From contig NZ_CP102772.1 in assembly GCF_026020075.1 (NCBI RefSeq), positions 4,182,501 through 4,246,500 on the forward strand: a stretch of 64,000 nt of DNA, written 5' to 3'. The notes under the pieces were generated by a model. That model saw only the letters and a list, made by a program, of their open reading frames with translations, had not been told where the DNA came from and ran no database searches. Source of the stretch: Bosea sp. NBC_00550 (GTDB lineage Bacteria; Pseudomonadota; Alphaproteobacteria; Rhizobiales; Beijerinckiaceae). Both the position numbers and the translations under genes were made by a program. Positions 45,141 to 54,693 of the stretch are shown piece after piece (within the stretch, counting starts at the first letter, position 1; each line of letters starts with the position of its first letter).

Positions 45141-46022
45141 TTATGGCTGCGCGGCCTGCGCCGGTTCGATCGCAACGCCGACGCTGAGCCCCAGGAAGGA
45201 GCCGGCCGGCCCGACGAAGCTGCCTGCGACGGCCGAGGCATCCTCCGGCACGCGCGCGACAGCGACACGCAGGAGCTGCCGGTCGGCGACGAGATCGTTG
45301 GTCGGGTCGAACTCGACCCAGCCATCGCCGGGGATGAAGACGTCGGCCCAGGCATGGGTCAGCCCGACGGCACTGATCAGCGACGACGCCTCCAGGCTCC
45401 GGTCATGGATGTAGCCGGTGACGAAGCGTGCGGCGAAACCCATGCGCCGGGCGAGCTCGATGAACAGCCAGGCATAGTCGCGGCACGAGCCGCTGGCGCT
45501 TTCCAGCGTATCGACGGGATGCTGGGTCCCCTCGTCGAAGCGCACGGCATAGGAAAGCGCATCGTGGATCGCATGGGCGAGGTCGCGCAGAAGATGGCCC
45601 GAGCCCTGGCCGATCCGGGCCCTGAAATCTGCGAGCCAGTGATCGAGATGCTTGTCGGGGTCGGCGCTGGCGAGCATCAGGAAAGGCTGGAGAACCGCTC
45701 GCTCGTTTTCGCTGTAGACCACGCCGGTGAGCGCGGCCCCGGGCTTGATTTCGGTCCGGGGCAGGGCCGAGCCGAAGCGCTGGAGCGTCAGGATGCTGAC
45801 GATTTCGAGCGTATCGGCCTCGGCTTTGAAATTCGCGATGGCGACGGGGTTGCCGTAGGCGTCATGCATCCAGGTGAGATGGGCGTGCGGCGAGATCGAG
45901 AGCGCGGTGTCGAAGACACGCAGGTCGAAGCTGTCGCGCGGCCGCAGCATCAGCCGGTGCGGACCGAAGGCCACGGGCTGGGCATAGCGGTAGGTCGTTG
46001 CGTGCCGAATGCGCAGCAGCAT
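45141..46022 (-). CDS. Transglutaminase-like cysteine protease family protein
   Basis: A 293-residue protein with the bacterial N-terminal beta domain (LLRIRHATTYRYAQPVAFGPHRLMLRPRD) and a transglutaminase core: catalytic Cys in SASGSCRDYAWLFIELARR, His in LTHAWADVFIPGDGW and Asp in VEFDPTND. Likely a cytoplasmic peptidase. It ends 3 bp from the convergent kinase. An EcfG promoter lies 82 bp upstream, but a strong terminator stands between, so expression may depend on read-through. Confidence 0.92.
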   Translation of the reverse strand: MLLRIRHATTYRYAQPVAFGPHRLMLRPRDSFDLRVFDTALSISPHAHLTWMHDAYGNPVAIANFKAEADTLEIVSILTLQRFGSALPRTEIKPGAALTGVVYSENERAVLQPFLMLASADPDKHLDHWLADFRARIGQGSGHLLRDLAHAIHDALSYAVRFDEGTQHPVDTLESASGSCRDYAWLFIELARRMGFAARFVTGYIHDRSLEASSLISAVGLTHAWADVFIPGDGWVEFDPTNDLVADRQLLRVAVARVPEDASAVAGSFVGPAGSFLGLSVGVAIEPAQAAQP

Positions 46023-46043
46023 GGGGTTTCCGCCTTCAAGAAG

Positions 46044-46098
46044 CCAAAAAATAAGCCGCCAGAGGCGGCTTTGAAGTGCGACGCGAGGATGCGTCGCG
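46044..46098 (-). ncRNA. Predicted EcfG-dependent small RNA, about 53 nt
   Basis: The EcfG -10 at 46107-46104 predicts a start near 46097. The RNA would open with a perfect 7-bp hairpin (46097-46091 with 46084-46078) exposing AUCCUC in the loop. After a short ACUUCA linker comes an 8-bp terminator hairpin (46071-46064 with 46060-46053) with a UUUUUU tail. No start codon or reading frame fits. The UCCUC loop resembles anti-Shine-Dalgarno loops of alphaproteobacterial regulatory RNAs. It could alternatively be an attenuated leader of the transglutaminase gene. Confidence 0.6.
46045..46071 (-). terminator. Strong Rho-independent terminator
   Basis: On the minus strand, AAGCCGCC-TCT-GGCGGCTT is a perfect 8-bp stem with a 3-nt loop, followed by ATTTTTT. 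It ends the predicted small RNA and any read-through from the gene at 46159, 22 bp before the transglutaminase start. Confidence 0.85.
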
Positions 46099-46103
46099 CA
46101 TGT

Positions 46104-46128
46104 AACGCGGGAAATCCCGTCAGGTTCC
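46104..46128 (-). promoter_or_regulatory. EcfG-type promoter, GGAAC-N16-CGTT
   Basis: Minus strand, -35 at 46128-46124 and -10 at 46107-46104, 16-bp spacing. The spacer contains the palindrome CGGGAAATCCCG (46108-46119). The nearest downstream element is the small RNA hairpin, not a gene. Confidence 0.72.
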
Positions 46129-46158
46129 GCCGCTACGCATTTTTAGATCCTCACGTGC

Positions 46159-46440
46159 TCAGCGCACGATATGCGTGACGAGCCCGCCCGCCATCGCCTG
46201 CTGCGAAGGCGAGGCGATCGCACGCTTCGCGGTGCTCTGCGCGCGGTCTGAGCGATCGACCGCCGCGAACCGGAGATCGGCAGCCTGATCACGCTCGCCC
46301 TTGGCCATCGCGACGGTGGTCGAACTCTGGTCGGTCGGCGCCTGCAATTGTGCTCCGAGCGTCAGGCCGGTGACGGCTGCGCCCATGAATCCGAAGAAGA
46401 GGAGGGCTCGTGCAGCCGGGGCAAGACTGGCTTTCGGCAT
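46159..46440 (-). CDS. Small membrane-anchored protein under EcfG control
   Basis: A 93-residue protein with a basic N terminus, one hydrophobic helix (about 11-30, ALLFFGFMGAAVTGLTLGAQL) and an outward polar tail. No family recognised. GGGAGACAG gives a good ribosome site, and an exact EcfG promoter (N17) lies about 50 bp upstream. It is divergent from the Crp/Fnr gene, which also has an EcfG promoter. Confidence 0.72.
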   Translation of the reverse strand: MPKASLAPAARALLFFGFMGAAVTGLTLGAQLQAPTDQSSTTVAMAKGERDQAADLRFAAVDRSDRAQSTAKRAIASPSQQAMAGGLVTHIVR

Positions 46441-46489
46441 ATCTGTCTCCCAACGCTTTCCGACGCCAAACGTCGGGTTTCAGCAGGAA

Positions 46490-46515
46490 AACGCGACGGA
46501 AGCCCTGATGGTTCC
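46490..46515 (-). promoter_or_regulatory. EcfG-type promoter, GGAAC-N17-CGTT
   Basis: Minus strand, -35 at 46515-46511 and -10 at 46493-46490, 17-bp spacing, upstream of the 93-residue membrane protein. Back to back with the rightward EcfG promoter at 46530. Confidence 0.72.
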
Positions 46516-46529
46516 CTTGGTCCCGGCAG

Positions 46530-46555
46530 GGAACGCGTGGCCGCCTGTGCGCGTT
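46530..46555 (+). promoter_or_regulatory. EcfG-type promoter, GGAAC-N17-CGTT
   Basis: Plus strand, -35 at 46530-46534 and -10 at 46552-46555, 17-bp spacing, about 50 bp before the Crp/Fnr-family regulator start. Confidence 0.72.
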
Positions 46556-46604
46556 GGGCGATTGCCGGCGCTTTCCGCATCGGCCTCGGGGGATCGATCC
46601 GCTC

Positions 46605-47360
46605 ATGAACATCGTCAGTAAGCAGGGACGGTTGGGTACGCCCTGCCTTGCCTGCCCGCTGCGGCTGAAACCCGCTTTCAAGGACAAGACCGACGACGAG
46701 ATCCGATTCATCCAGGCGATGAAGATCGATCATCGCGCGCTGCCGGCAGGCGCCGACATCATCCACCCCGGACAGGAGGATGCGGAACTCTATACGCTCT
46801 ATTCGGGCTGGGCCTTCCGCTACAAATCCCTGCCGGATGGGCGCCGCCAGATCCTGAATTTCCTGCTGCCGGGCGACCTCGTCGGCCTGCAGGCCTCTCT
46901 GCTCAGCGCTTCCGAGCACGGCATCGAGGCACTCACCGAGGTCGAGCTTTGTGTCTTCTCGCGCAGGCGGATCTGGGACCTGTTCGTGAAAATGCCGTCT
47001 CTGGCCTACGAGCTGGCGTGGCTGGGCTCGCGCGAGGAGAGTCTGATCGACGATAATCTGACGTCGGTGGGCCAGCGCAACGCAGGCGAGCGCGTCGCGG
47101 CGCTGGTGATCTCGCTCTATCACCGGGCCGATGCGCTTGGCCTGGTGAGCAACGACAGCTTCGCCTTTCCGCTCTCGCAGCAGCAGCTTGCCGATGCACT
47201 CGGCCTCTCGCTCGTCCACACCAGCAAGACCTGGTCGCGCCTGCGCAAGGCTGGCCTGTTCTCGCTGTCGGGAGGGCGTCTGACGTTGCTCAATCCGCGC
47301 CTGACGGCGCGTATGGCCTCGGTCTACGAGCAGAATTCGACGCCCAGGCCGCTGATCTGA
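46605..47360 (+). CDS. Crp/Fnr-family transcriptional regulator
   Basis: A 251-residue regulator with an N-terminal Cys-containing segment (GTPCLACPLRLKPAF), a cyclic-nucleotide-type beta roll (AGADIIHPGQEDAELYTLYSGWAFRYKSLPDGRRQILNFLLPGDLVGL) and a C-terminal winged helix (LSQQQLADALGLSLVHTSKTWSRLRKAGL). The effector is unknown. I start at 46605, where the family N terminus begins. An EcfG promoter upstream makes it a secondary regulator in the stress cascade. Confidence 0.92.
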   Translation: MNIVSKQGRLGTPCLACPLRLKPAFKDKTDDEIRFIQAMKIDHRALPAGADIIHPGQEDAELYTLYSGWAFRYKSLPDGRRQILNFLLPGDLVGLQASLLSASEHGIEALTEVELCVFSRRRIWDLFVKMPSLAYELAWLGSREESLIDDNLTSVGQRNAGERVAALVISLYHRADALGLVSNDSFAFPLSQQQLADALGLSLVHTSKTWSRLRKAGLFSLSGGRLTLLNPRLTARMASVYEQNSTPRPLI

Positions 47361-47492
47361 AGCGTTTGTCCGATGGTTGTTGGCTGGAAAGCGGAAAAGA
47401 GCTTGGCGGGCGGCCGCTCTTGACCCCATATGCCGCACAGGTAACGTTCGTCCGCGTCAGACGCGTCGTCTCTGCGGCGATCAAGGGGTGCC

Positions 47493-48284
47493 ATGTCTTC
47501 GACGGTTCGTCATCGTCCGCGCGCTACGTCGCTTGCCGCTCGCCTCGGGCAGTCCCGTGTAGCGTCGCGGATCGAAGGCGAAATGCGGGTGACGGCCGCC
47601 GACCTCGTCGACAGCGTCGCCGAAGCCAAGCTCAAGGTGGCGGCTGTCCGCTACAAGGTCGAGAGCGAGGTCCGCAGCACCGCCGAGAAGTTCAAGAGCC
47701 GCGTCAGCGAGGCCAAGGCGAAGCTTGGCGATGAGGCCCGCTTCATCAAATCCTGGATCGACGATCCACGCCGCACGGGTTCGGTGACGCCGTCGAGCCC
47801 GGCGCTCGCGCGGCGGATGGCATCCTTCGTCGATCCGGAACAACCCGGCCCGGTCATCGAGATCGGCCCCGGCACCGGCCCCGTCACCGAGGCGCTGATC
47901 GAGCGCGGCATCGACGAAAGCCGTCTGATCCTCGTCGAATTCAGCCCGGAGTTCTGCGAGCTCCTGCGCCGGCGCTTTCCACGCGCCACCGTTGTGGAGG
48001 GCGATGCCTATGCGCTCGCCGCCACGCTCTCCGGCCATCTGCACGAGAAGGCGATCGCGCTCGTCTCGAGCCTGCCGCTGTTCAACCGCCCCCCGGCCAC
48101 GCGCTCGGCGCTGGCCCGCGAGGCGTTCCCCCTGCTCGTTCCGGGCGCGCCCTTCATCCAGTTCACCTATTCGGTGATTTCGCCGATCCCGCGCAAGGGC
48201 TCGGGCCTCAAGGCGTTCGTATCGGACTGGGTGCTGCGCAACATCCCGCCCGCGCGCGTCTGGGTTTATCGTCAAAATCGCTGA
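47493..48284 (+). CDS. PmtA-like phospholipid N-methyltransferase
   Basis: A 263-residue SAM methyltransferase with a charged coiled-coil-like N-terminal extension (about 30-85), motif I VIEIGPGTGPVTEAL (121-135), post-I VEFSPEFCELLRRRFP and the SSLPLF motif typical of rRNA-adenine-like/PmtA enzymes. Sinorhizobium-type PmtA methylates phosphatidylethanolamine toward phosphatidylcholine. The N-terminal extension is longer than usual. A TTGACC/TAACGT pair near 47420 could be its housekeeping promoter. Confidence 0.8.
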   Translation: MSSTVRHRPRATSLAARLGQSRVASRIEGEMRVTAADLVDSVAEAKLKVAAVRYKVESEVRSTAEKFKSRVSEAKAKLGDEARFIKSWIDDPRRTGSVTPSSPALARRMASFVDPEQPGPVIEIGPGTGPVTEALIERGIDESRLILVEFSPEFCELLRRRFPRATVVEGDAYALAATLSGHLHEKAIALVSSLPLFNRPPATRSALAREAFPLLVPGAPFIQFTYSVISPIPRKGSGLKAFVSDWVLRNIPPARVWVYRQNR

Positions 48285-48429
48285 AGATATGAGCTTTCGG
48301 CATCCCTGCGTTGCAGGCCGGGCGTGATTCGCGCGGCTTTCCTCACCGAATCGTAATACCTCCCTGCTACGCAGCCCTTCGCGACCGGCTGCCCCGATGG
48401 CCTGTTCGCCAGAGGAGCCGGATCAGCCG

Positions 48430-49620
48430 ATGAGTGCCCCAGTCCTCCGTTTCAGCCTGCCGCGCTGGCGCGTGACGCGCTGGCTTGCGGATGCTGGTCC
48501 GGATGTTCCGCCGGAGATCCGGGTCGCGCTGGTGGGCAGCCTCTACGGCACGCTGCCGATCTTCGCAGGCGGCGTGATCAATTCGCTGGCGGTCTCGTTT
48601 CTGATCACGCTGCGCATTCCGACCCTGCCGTTCATGCTCTGGTGCGCCTTCGAGGTCATCTGCTGCTTCGTGCGCCTGCTTGTCCTGGTGAGCGCACGCG
48701 GCCGCGCGGCCCGTGGCGACTCGACACCGACGGATTTCTATCTCCTGCTCGGCATCGCCTGGGCGGCCGGCATCGGGGCCGGGACCTTCCTCAGCCTGAC
48801 GAGCGGCGACTGGGTGGCCGCGGCGCTCGCCTGCCTGTCCGCCGCCGCGATGGTCGGCGGCATCTGCTTCCGCAATTTCGCCGCGCCGCGCATGGCCGGC
48901 GTGATGATCGTGCTGACGCTCGGGCCCTGCGTGCTGGCGGCGCCGTTCCTCTCCGAGCCGATCATGCTGATCACCTTCATGCAGATCCCGTTCTATCTCT
49001 TCAGCATGACGGTCGCGGCCTACAAGCTGAACGCGATGCTGATCTCGACGATGCGGGCGGAGCGCGAGAACGCCTTCCACGCGCGGCATGACATGCTGAC
49101 GGGGCTGTCGAACCGGGCCGGGCTGGCGACAGCCTTCACCAGCAGGTTCGAGAGCGAGGCGGCGCCGCGCGGGCTTGCCCTGGTCTATCTCGACCTCGAC
49201 GGCTTCAAGGCCGTCAACGACAGCTACGGGCACATGGCCGGCGATGCCCTGCTCCAGCTCGTGGCCGACCGTCTGCGCGGCCTCGTCCGCGCTTCCGACA
49301 TTGCAGCCCGTATCGGCGGCGATGAGTTCGTCGTCCTCTCCGAGCAGACCGAGCGCGTCCAGCTCCAGCGCTTCGGCGAGCGGATCGTGCGCGAGATCTC
49401 CGAGCCCTATGAGCTCGACAGCGGGCACAAGCTTCACATCGGCGCCTCGATCGGCATTGCGCTCGCCCCCGAGCATGGCCGCGACATGAACAGTCTGATG
49501 ACGGCGGCCGATGCCGCGCTCTATCAGGCGAAGTCGCGCGGCAAGTCGCTCTGCATCATCGCCGCCCAACGCCCCGCGATCGACGGTGGCCCGTCAGGTG
49601 GGGCGCTCCGCCTCCATTGA
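48430..49620 (+). CDS. Membrane-bound diguanylate cyclase
   Basis: 396 residues with about five to six N-terminal membrane helices (30-200) and a C-terminal GGDEF domain: HDMLTGLSNRAGL, LDLDGFKAVNDSYGHMAGD, intact RIGGDEFVVL (GGDEF at 296-300) and the MTAADAALYQAKSRGK end motif. It makes cyclic di-GMP; an inhibitory RxxD site is not obvious. The start at 48430 follows GGAG at longer spacing, with an in-frame alternative at 48397. Confidence 0.93.
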   Translation: MSAPVLRFSLPRWRVTRWLADAGPDVPPEIRVALVGSLYGTLPIFAGGVINSLAVSFLITLRIPTLPFMLWCAFEVICCFVRLLVLVSARGRAARGDSTPTDFYLLLGIAWAAGIGAGTFLSLTSGDWVAAALACLSAAAMVGGICFRNFAAPRMAGVMIVLTLGPCVLAAPFLSEPIMLITFMQIPFYLFSMTVAAYKLNAMLISTMRAERENAFHARHDMLTGLSNRAGLATAFTSRFESEAAPRGLALVYLDLDGFKAVNDSYGHMAGDALLQLVADRLRGLVRASDIAARIGGDEFVVLSEQTERVQLQRFGERIVREISEPYELDSGHKLHIGASIGIALAPEHGRDMNSLMTAADAALYQAKSRGKSLCIIAAQRPAIDGGPSGGALRLH

Positions 49621-49707
49621 TGATTGATGTCCATCGCCTGTTCCGCCGGGCTTGACCCGCCGGCCCGCTCGGGCTTGCCTGAAGCGCGCAACAGCCGGGA
49701 TCGCAGC

Positions 49708-50637
49708 GTGACGGATATCGGGCGGCTCGTCCGCGACATTGCCGACGAGATGCGCGACGCCGGCGAGCGCGGCGAGGTCGCGACCTATATCCCGCCGCTC
49801 GCCCGCATCGATCCCCACCAGTTCGGGCTCTGCGTCGTCACCGCGGATGGCGAGGTTCACGCTGCCGGCGACAGCGACGAGCCCTTCTCGATCCAGAGCG
49901 TCTCCAAGGTCTTCGCGCTGACCCAGGCGCTCGGCAAGGTCGGCGATACGCTCTGGCGTCGCGTCGGGCGCGAGCCCTCCGGCACGCCGTTCAATTCGAT
50001 CGTCCAGCTCGAGCGCGAGCAGGGCGTGCCGCGCAACCCCTTCATCAACGCCGGTGCGCTGGTCGTCGCCGACGTCAATCTCGCTGGCCATGAGCCGCGC
50101 GTCGCCATCGGCGAATTGCTGCGCTTCGTCCGCTATCTCGCCGACGACGACGCGGTCATCATCGACGAGGCCGTGGCGCGGGCCGAGCAGGCCACCGGCT
50201 TCCGCAACATCGCGCTCGCCAACTACATGAAGGCCTTCGGCAACATCACCCATCCGCCGGAGCTGACGCTCGGCGTCTATTTCCACCAATGTGCCATCGC
50301 CATGAGCTGCCGCCAGCTCGCCATGGCCGGGCGTTTCCTGATGCATGGCGGGCTCTACGAGCCGGGCGGCTCGCGCGTGGTATCGGCCCAGCGCGCGCGC
50401 CGCATCAACGCGTTGATGCTGACCTGCGGCCATTACGACGCCTCGGGCGATTTCGCCTTCCGCGTCGGCCTGCCCGGCAAGTCCGGCGTTGGCGGCGGCA
50501 TTCTCGCCATCGCGCCGGGCAAGGCCGCGATCGCGGTCTGGTCGCCCGGCCTCAACGCCAACGGCAATTCCCTGCTCGGCACGCTGGCGCTGGAACGTCT
50601 TGCGGACGCCACCGGCTGGTCGGTCTTCGCCCGGTAG
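49708..50637 (+). CDS. glsA: Glutaminase
   Basis: A 309-residue beta-lactamase-fold glutaminase (glutamine to glutamate and ammonia). The nucleophile SxxK is in FSIQSVSKV (S64, K67). Other family blocks are [29 protein letters not shown] and [34 protein letters not shown]. The GTG at 49708 yields the family length. An ATG at 49627 would add a 27-residue disordered extension. Confidence 0.93.
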   Translation: MTDIGRLVRDIADEMRDAGERGEVATYIPPLARIDPHQFGLCVVTADGEVHAAGDSDEPFSIQSVSKVFALTQALGKVGDTLWRRVGREPSGTPFNSIVQLEREQGVPRNPFINAGALVVADVNLAGHEPRVAIGELLRFVRYLADDDAVIIDEAVARAEQATGFRNIALANYMKAFGNITHPPELTLGVYFHQCAIAMSCRQLAMAGRFLMHGGLYEPGGSRVVSAQRARRINALMLTCGHYDASGDFAFRVGLPGKSGVGGGILAIAPGKAAIAVWSPGLNANGNSLLGTLALERLADATGWSVFAR

Positions 50638-50647
50638 AGGGAAGGCT

Positions 50648-50751
50648 CGTCATGCTCGGGCTTGACCCGAGCATCTCGGGACGCGGAGGCTCGGGAGCCT
50701 TTTCTTGAGGGAGATTCTCGGGTCTGCGCTTCGCTTCGCCCGAGAATGACG
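50648..50751. repeat. Intact composite REP-like element
   Basis: Two palindromes, CGTCATGCTCGGGCTTGACCC… (50648-50677) and …TTCGCCCGAGAATGACG (50711-50751), are separated by 33 bp, 104 bp in all. It is the mirror image of the IS110-split element at 31182-31280/32461-32465, and its second unit matches 95-135. It lies in the gap between the convergent glutaminase and ABC-F genes and may help end both transcripts. Confidence 0.8.
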
Positions 50752-50764
50752 GCGTGCTTTCCCC

Positions 50765-52387
<1,623 letters not shown>

Positions 52388-52512
52388 GGAGTTGGGAAAC
52401 CTTGAAGCGTGTGCCGGCCGCCCTTCTCGCAATGACGGGATGGCGATCTGATCTGTCTGGAAAGCGCTCTACGCGATCACGGAGAATGGGGAAAGGCGGC
52501 GCGAGGCCGCGA

Positions 52513-52986
52513 TCAGACTGAAATGGCAGCGCTACGAGCACCCGCCGCGCTCAGGAGATCGGCGGGCGCAAGCGCGATCTGCAGGCCACGCTGTCCGCCA
52601 TTGACGTAGACCAGCGTCTCGCCCGAGGCGGCTTCGTCCACGATCGTCGGCAGCTTGCGCTTCTGGCCGAAGGGGCTGACCCCGCCGACCTTGTAGCCGG
52701 TCAGGCGCTCGGCATCCGGCACCGGCATCATCGCCGCCGCCTTGCCGCCGAAAGCCGCCGCGACCTTCTTCATGCTGGCCTCGCGGTCGGAAGCGAGCAC
52801 GATGCAGACCGGCTTGCCGTCGACCTGCGCGATCAGCGTCTTGAGCACGCGCTGCGGCGGCTCGCCCAGCGCCTCCGCCGCCTGCAGCCCCACGCGTTCC
52901 GCGTTGGGATCGTAGGCATAGCTGCGCAGTTCGAACGCGATGCCGAGTTGCTTCAGCGCCAATGTGGCGGGTGTCGTCTGGGCCAT
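52513..52986 (-). CDS. ybaK: YbaK/EbsC Cys-tRNA(Pro) deacylase
   Basis: A 157-residue trans-editing enzyme that clears Cys from tRNA(Pro). Motifs: TPATLALKQLGIAFELRSYAYD near the N terminus, a Lys in RVLKTLIAQVDG, YKVGGVSPFGQKRKLPTIVDE and VYVNGGQRGLQIALAPADLL. The start at 52986 is the family start. A longer frame to 53094 has no support. Confidence 0.95.
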   Translation of the reverse strand: MAQTTPATLALKQLGIAFELRSYAYDPNAERVGLQAAEALGEPPQRVLKTLIAQVDGKPVCIVLASDREASMKKVAAAFGGKAAAMMPVPDAERLTGYKVGGVSPFGQKRKLPTIVDEAASGETLVYVNGGQRGLQIALAPADLLSAAGARSAAISV

Positions 52987-53128
52987 GATCTCGCGGCTAT
53001 CGGGGCTTCCGGCAAAACCGGCACGGCGGTCGTCGCCGTCGCCATGGGAGCCTGATAGCCATTCGCCGGCCGCCCGAAAAGGGCCATGCTTCAAGCTGAT
53101 GCCGACGCAGCCTGAGCGACGGGCGCGG

Positions 53129-54151
53129 TTAGTACTTCACCACGCGGGCGCCGGGGACGGGTTCCGGAGGTGGCGCCGCCTGCGCGACATGGCCGAGCGG
53201 GAAGGCGACGCTGACCAGTCCGATCGTCCCTTGCGGCCGATTTTCGACGCTGACTTCGCGCAGGATCTTGAGGCGCGTCGAGACAGGCGTCCCGGCGACG
53301 ACGAAGGTATAGCCGATCGAGCCGCCGATTGCCGTCGTGCGCCCCTTGTAGGGCCCGAGGGAGGCGCCGGCACCGCTATCCGCCGTGACCTGCTGATAAT
53401 GCGAGACCTGGGCGCCGACCGTCAGCTCCTTGGTGAGCGAATAGGTGACGGCGAGGTCGCCATGGACCGCATTGCCGCTCTTGTAGTCGGTATCGTCGTT
53501 CTTGCCGTTGATCTCGAAGCCGACGGCGCCCGAGATGTCGAGGCCGATCTTCGGGTCGAACCAGGTTGCCGCCGCGTAGAGATCGCCGATCCAGCGATTG
53601 AACGACAGGTTGGACAGCTGGCCATCCTGATAGGTGCCGGAAGGAATGTTGACGGCGGCGCCGACCTGCCAATGGAAGTTGCCGGCATGCCAGCCGACGA
53701 AGCTCGTCATGACGGGATCGCCGAACAGGAATTCCGAATCCCGCAGCTTCACGCCGAACCCGCGGCCGAGACGAGGCGCGGCGATCAGCGCTCCCGCGCT
53801 GACGCGCGGCTGGCCGAAAGGCAGGGTGACGGCGAAGGCCAGGTTGCCGCCGAGAATCTCGACAGGCGTGACCCAGGTCGGCGTGGCGAAGTTGACGCGC
53901 GCCTGGACCTTGACATTGGTGAGGACGGAGCCGCCAATCTGCGTCTGCGTGCTTGCCGAAAGGCGTCCTGAGTACGAATAGAAGTCGTTCTCGAAGTAGA
54001 AGCCGGGTGGCGGGACGATGCCGGCGCCGGGGCCGCGAAGTCCGGGAACGAAAAGGCTGGCGCCGCTTTCGGTGGCGAAGACCGCATCGGGAACGGCACC
54101 GACAGCAACCCATGCCGTTGCTGCGAAGACAGCCGTACCTATACGCCGCAT
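53129..54151 (-). CDS. Outer-membrane beta-barrel protein of the SphA/MetA-phenol type
   Basis: A 340-residue exported barrel. The signal peptide ends near VFAT (about 27). The mature protein starts PGLRGPGAGIVPPPGFYFENDFYSYSG and continues with alternating strands (NLAFAVTLPFG, WHAGNFHWQVGAAVNIPSGTY, DISGAVGFEINGKNDDTDY) as in the Phenol_MetA_deg family of putative small-molecule channels. The substrate is unknown. It is monocistronic, transcribed leftward. Confidence 0.85.
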   Translation of the reverse strand: MRRIGTAVFAATAWVAVGAVPDAVFATESGASLFVPGLRGPGAGIVPPPGFYFENDFYSYSGRLSASTQTQIGGSVLTNVKVQARVNFATPTWVTPVEILGGNLAFAVTLPFGQPRVSAGALIAAPRLGRGFGVKLRDSEFLFGDPVMTSFVGWHAGNFHWQVGAAVNIPSGTYQDGQLSNLSFNRWIGDLYAAATWFDPKIGLDISGAVGFEINGKNDDTDYKSGNAVHGDLAVTYSLTKELTVGAQVSHYQQVTADSGAGASLGPYKGRTTAIGGSIGYTFVVAGTPVSTRLKILREVSVENRPQGTIGLVSVAFPLGHVAQAAPPPEPVPGARVVKY

Positions 54152-54243
54152 GATTGATGTCCCTGACCCCTCATGCGGACGCTGGACCGATTTGCTGGGG
54201 TCGTCAAAGCGGCCTGACGATTGCTGCAGGCGAAAACAGGATT

Positions 54244-54254
54244 GTTACGGTTAC
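54244..54254. promoter_or_regulatory. GTAACSGTTAC-like site 1 (GTTACGGTTAC)
   Basis: One base off the palindrome GTAAC-S-GTTAC. It lies in the divergent gap between the outer-membrane gene and the small gene at 54324. Part of a set of four sites confined to 54.2-59.9 kb. Confidence 0.4.
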
Positions 54255-54323
54255 ATGGTGTCCCGACGGCGAGGACTGGAGTCACACTATTCATGTGTCC
54301 GTTCGTCTGATGAAAGCGTGGCG

Positions 54324-54569
54324 ATGGAAAACGCGCAGAGACGCGGCCTGGCTCGCCTGATGCTCCGGTGGCCACAAAAGCGCCCAGCGCTCAAGGCTCG
54401 GTTCGGCAGCGATGCGCGGCTTGCGGAGTTGTGCGAAGCCTATGAAGTCGCCTGCGAGGCGGCTTCCTACTGGGACAAGTCTCCGTCGCCCGCTGCCCCC
54501 GAACGGGCGCAAGAGTATCGCTCGCTGATGGTCGCGACAGAGCAAGATATCCTGAAGCGAATTTCTTAA
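54324..54569 (+). CDS. Small conserved-looking helical protein
   Basis: An 81-residue, helix-rich soluble protein (LKARFGSDARLAELCEAYEVACEAASYWDK, then REYRSLMVATEQDILKRI-like end) with GC-rich codon use matching its neighbours. I recognise no named family. The start at 54324 is the first ATG of the well-composed part; the ribosome site is weak. A regulator gene follows after 124 bp of sequence without other features. Confidence 0.6.
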   Translation: MENAQRRGLARLMLRWPQKRPALKARFGSDARLAELCEAYEVACEAASYWDKSPSPAAPERAQEYRSLMVATEQDILKRIS

Positions 54570-54693
54570 GGTCGTCGGGAATCGCGAGTGTGCCATGCGT
54601 CTTCAGGCTTGCTGACACGGCCAACTGCACGTCATACTTGGAACAGCGTACATTATATCGACGTGGTTTCGGTCCAGCGGCGAGGACGAAGCG

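Noticed and set aside
54154-54360. 68-codon frame starting next to the outer-membrane gene
   Set aside because: It has no ribosome site or recognisable composition and overlaps the better-supported 81-residue frame at 54324.
54640-54665. GGAAC-N17-CGTG as an EcfG promoter before the regulator at 54694
   Set aside because: The last -10 base deviates and the site lies outside the stress island. Possible, but not enough to list.
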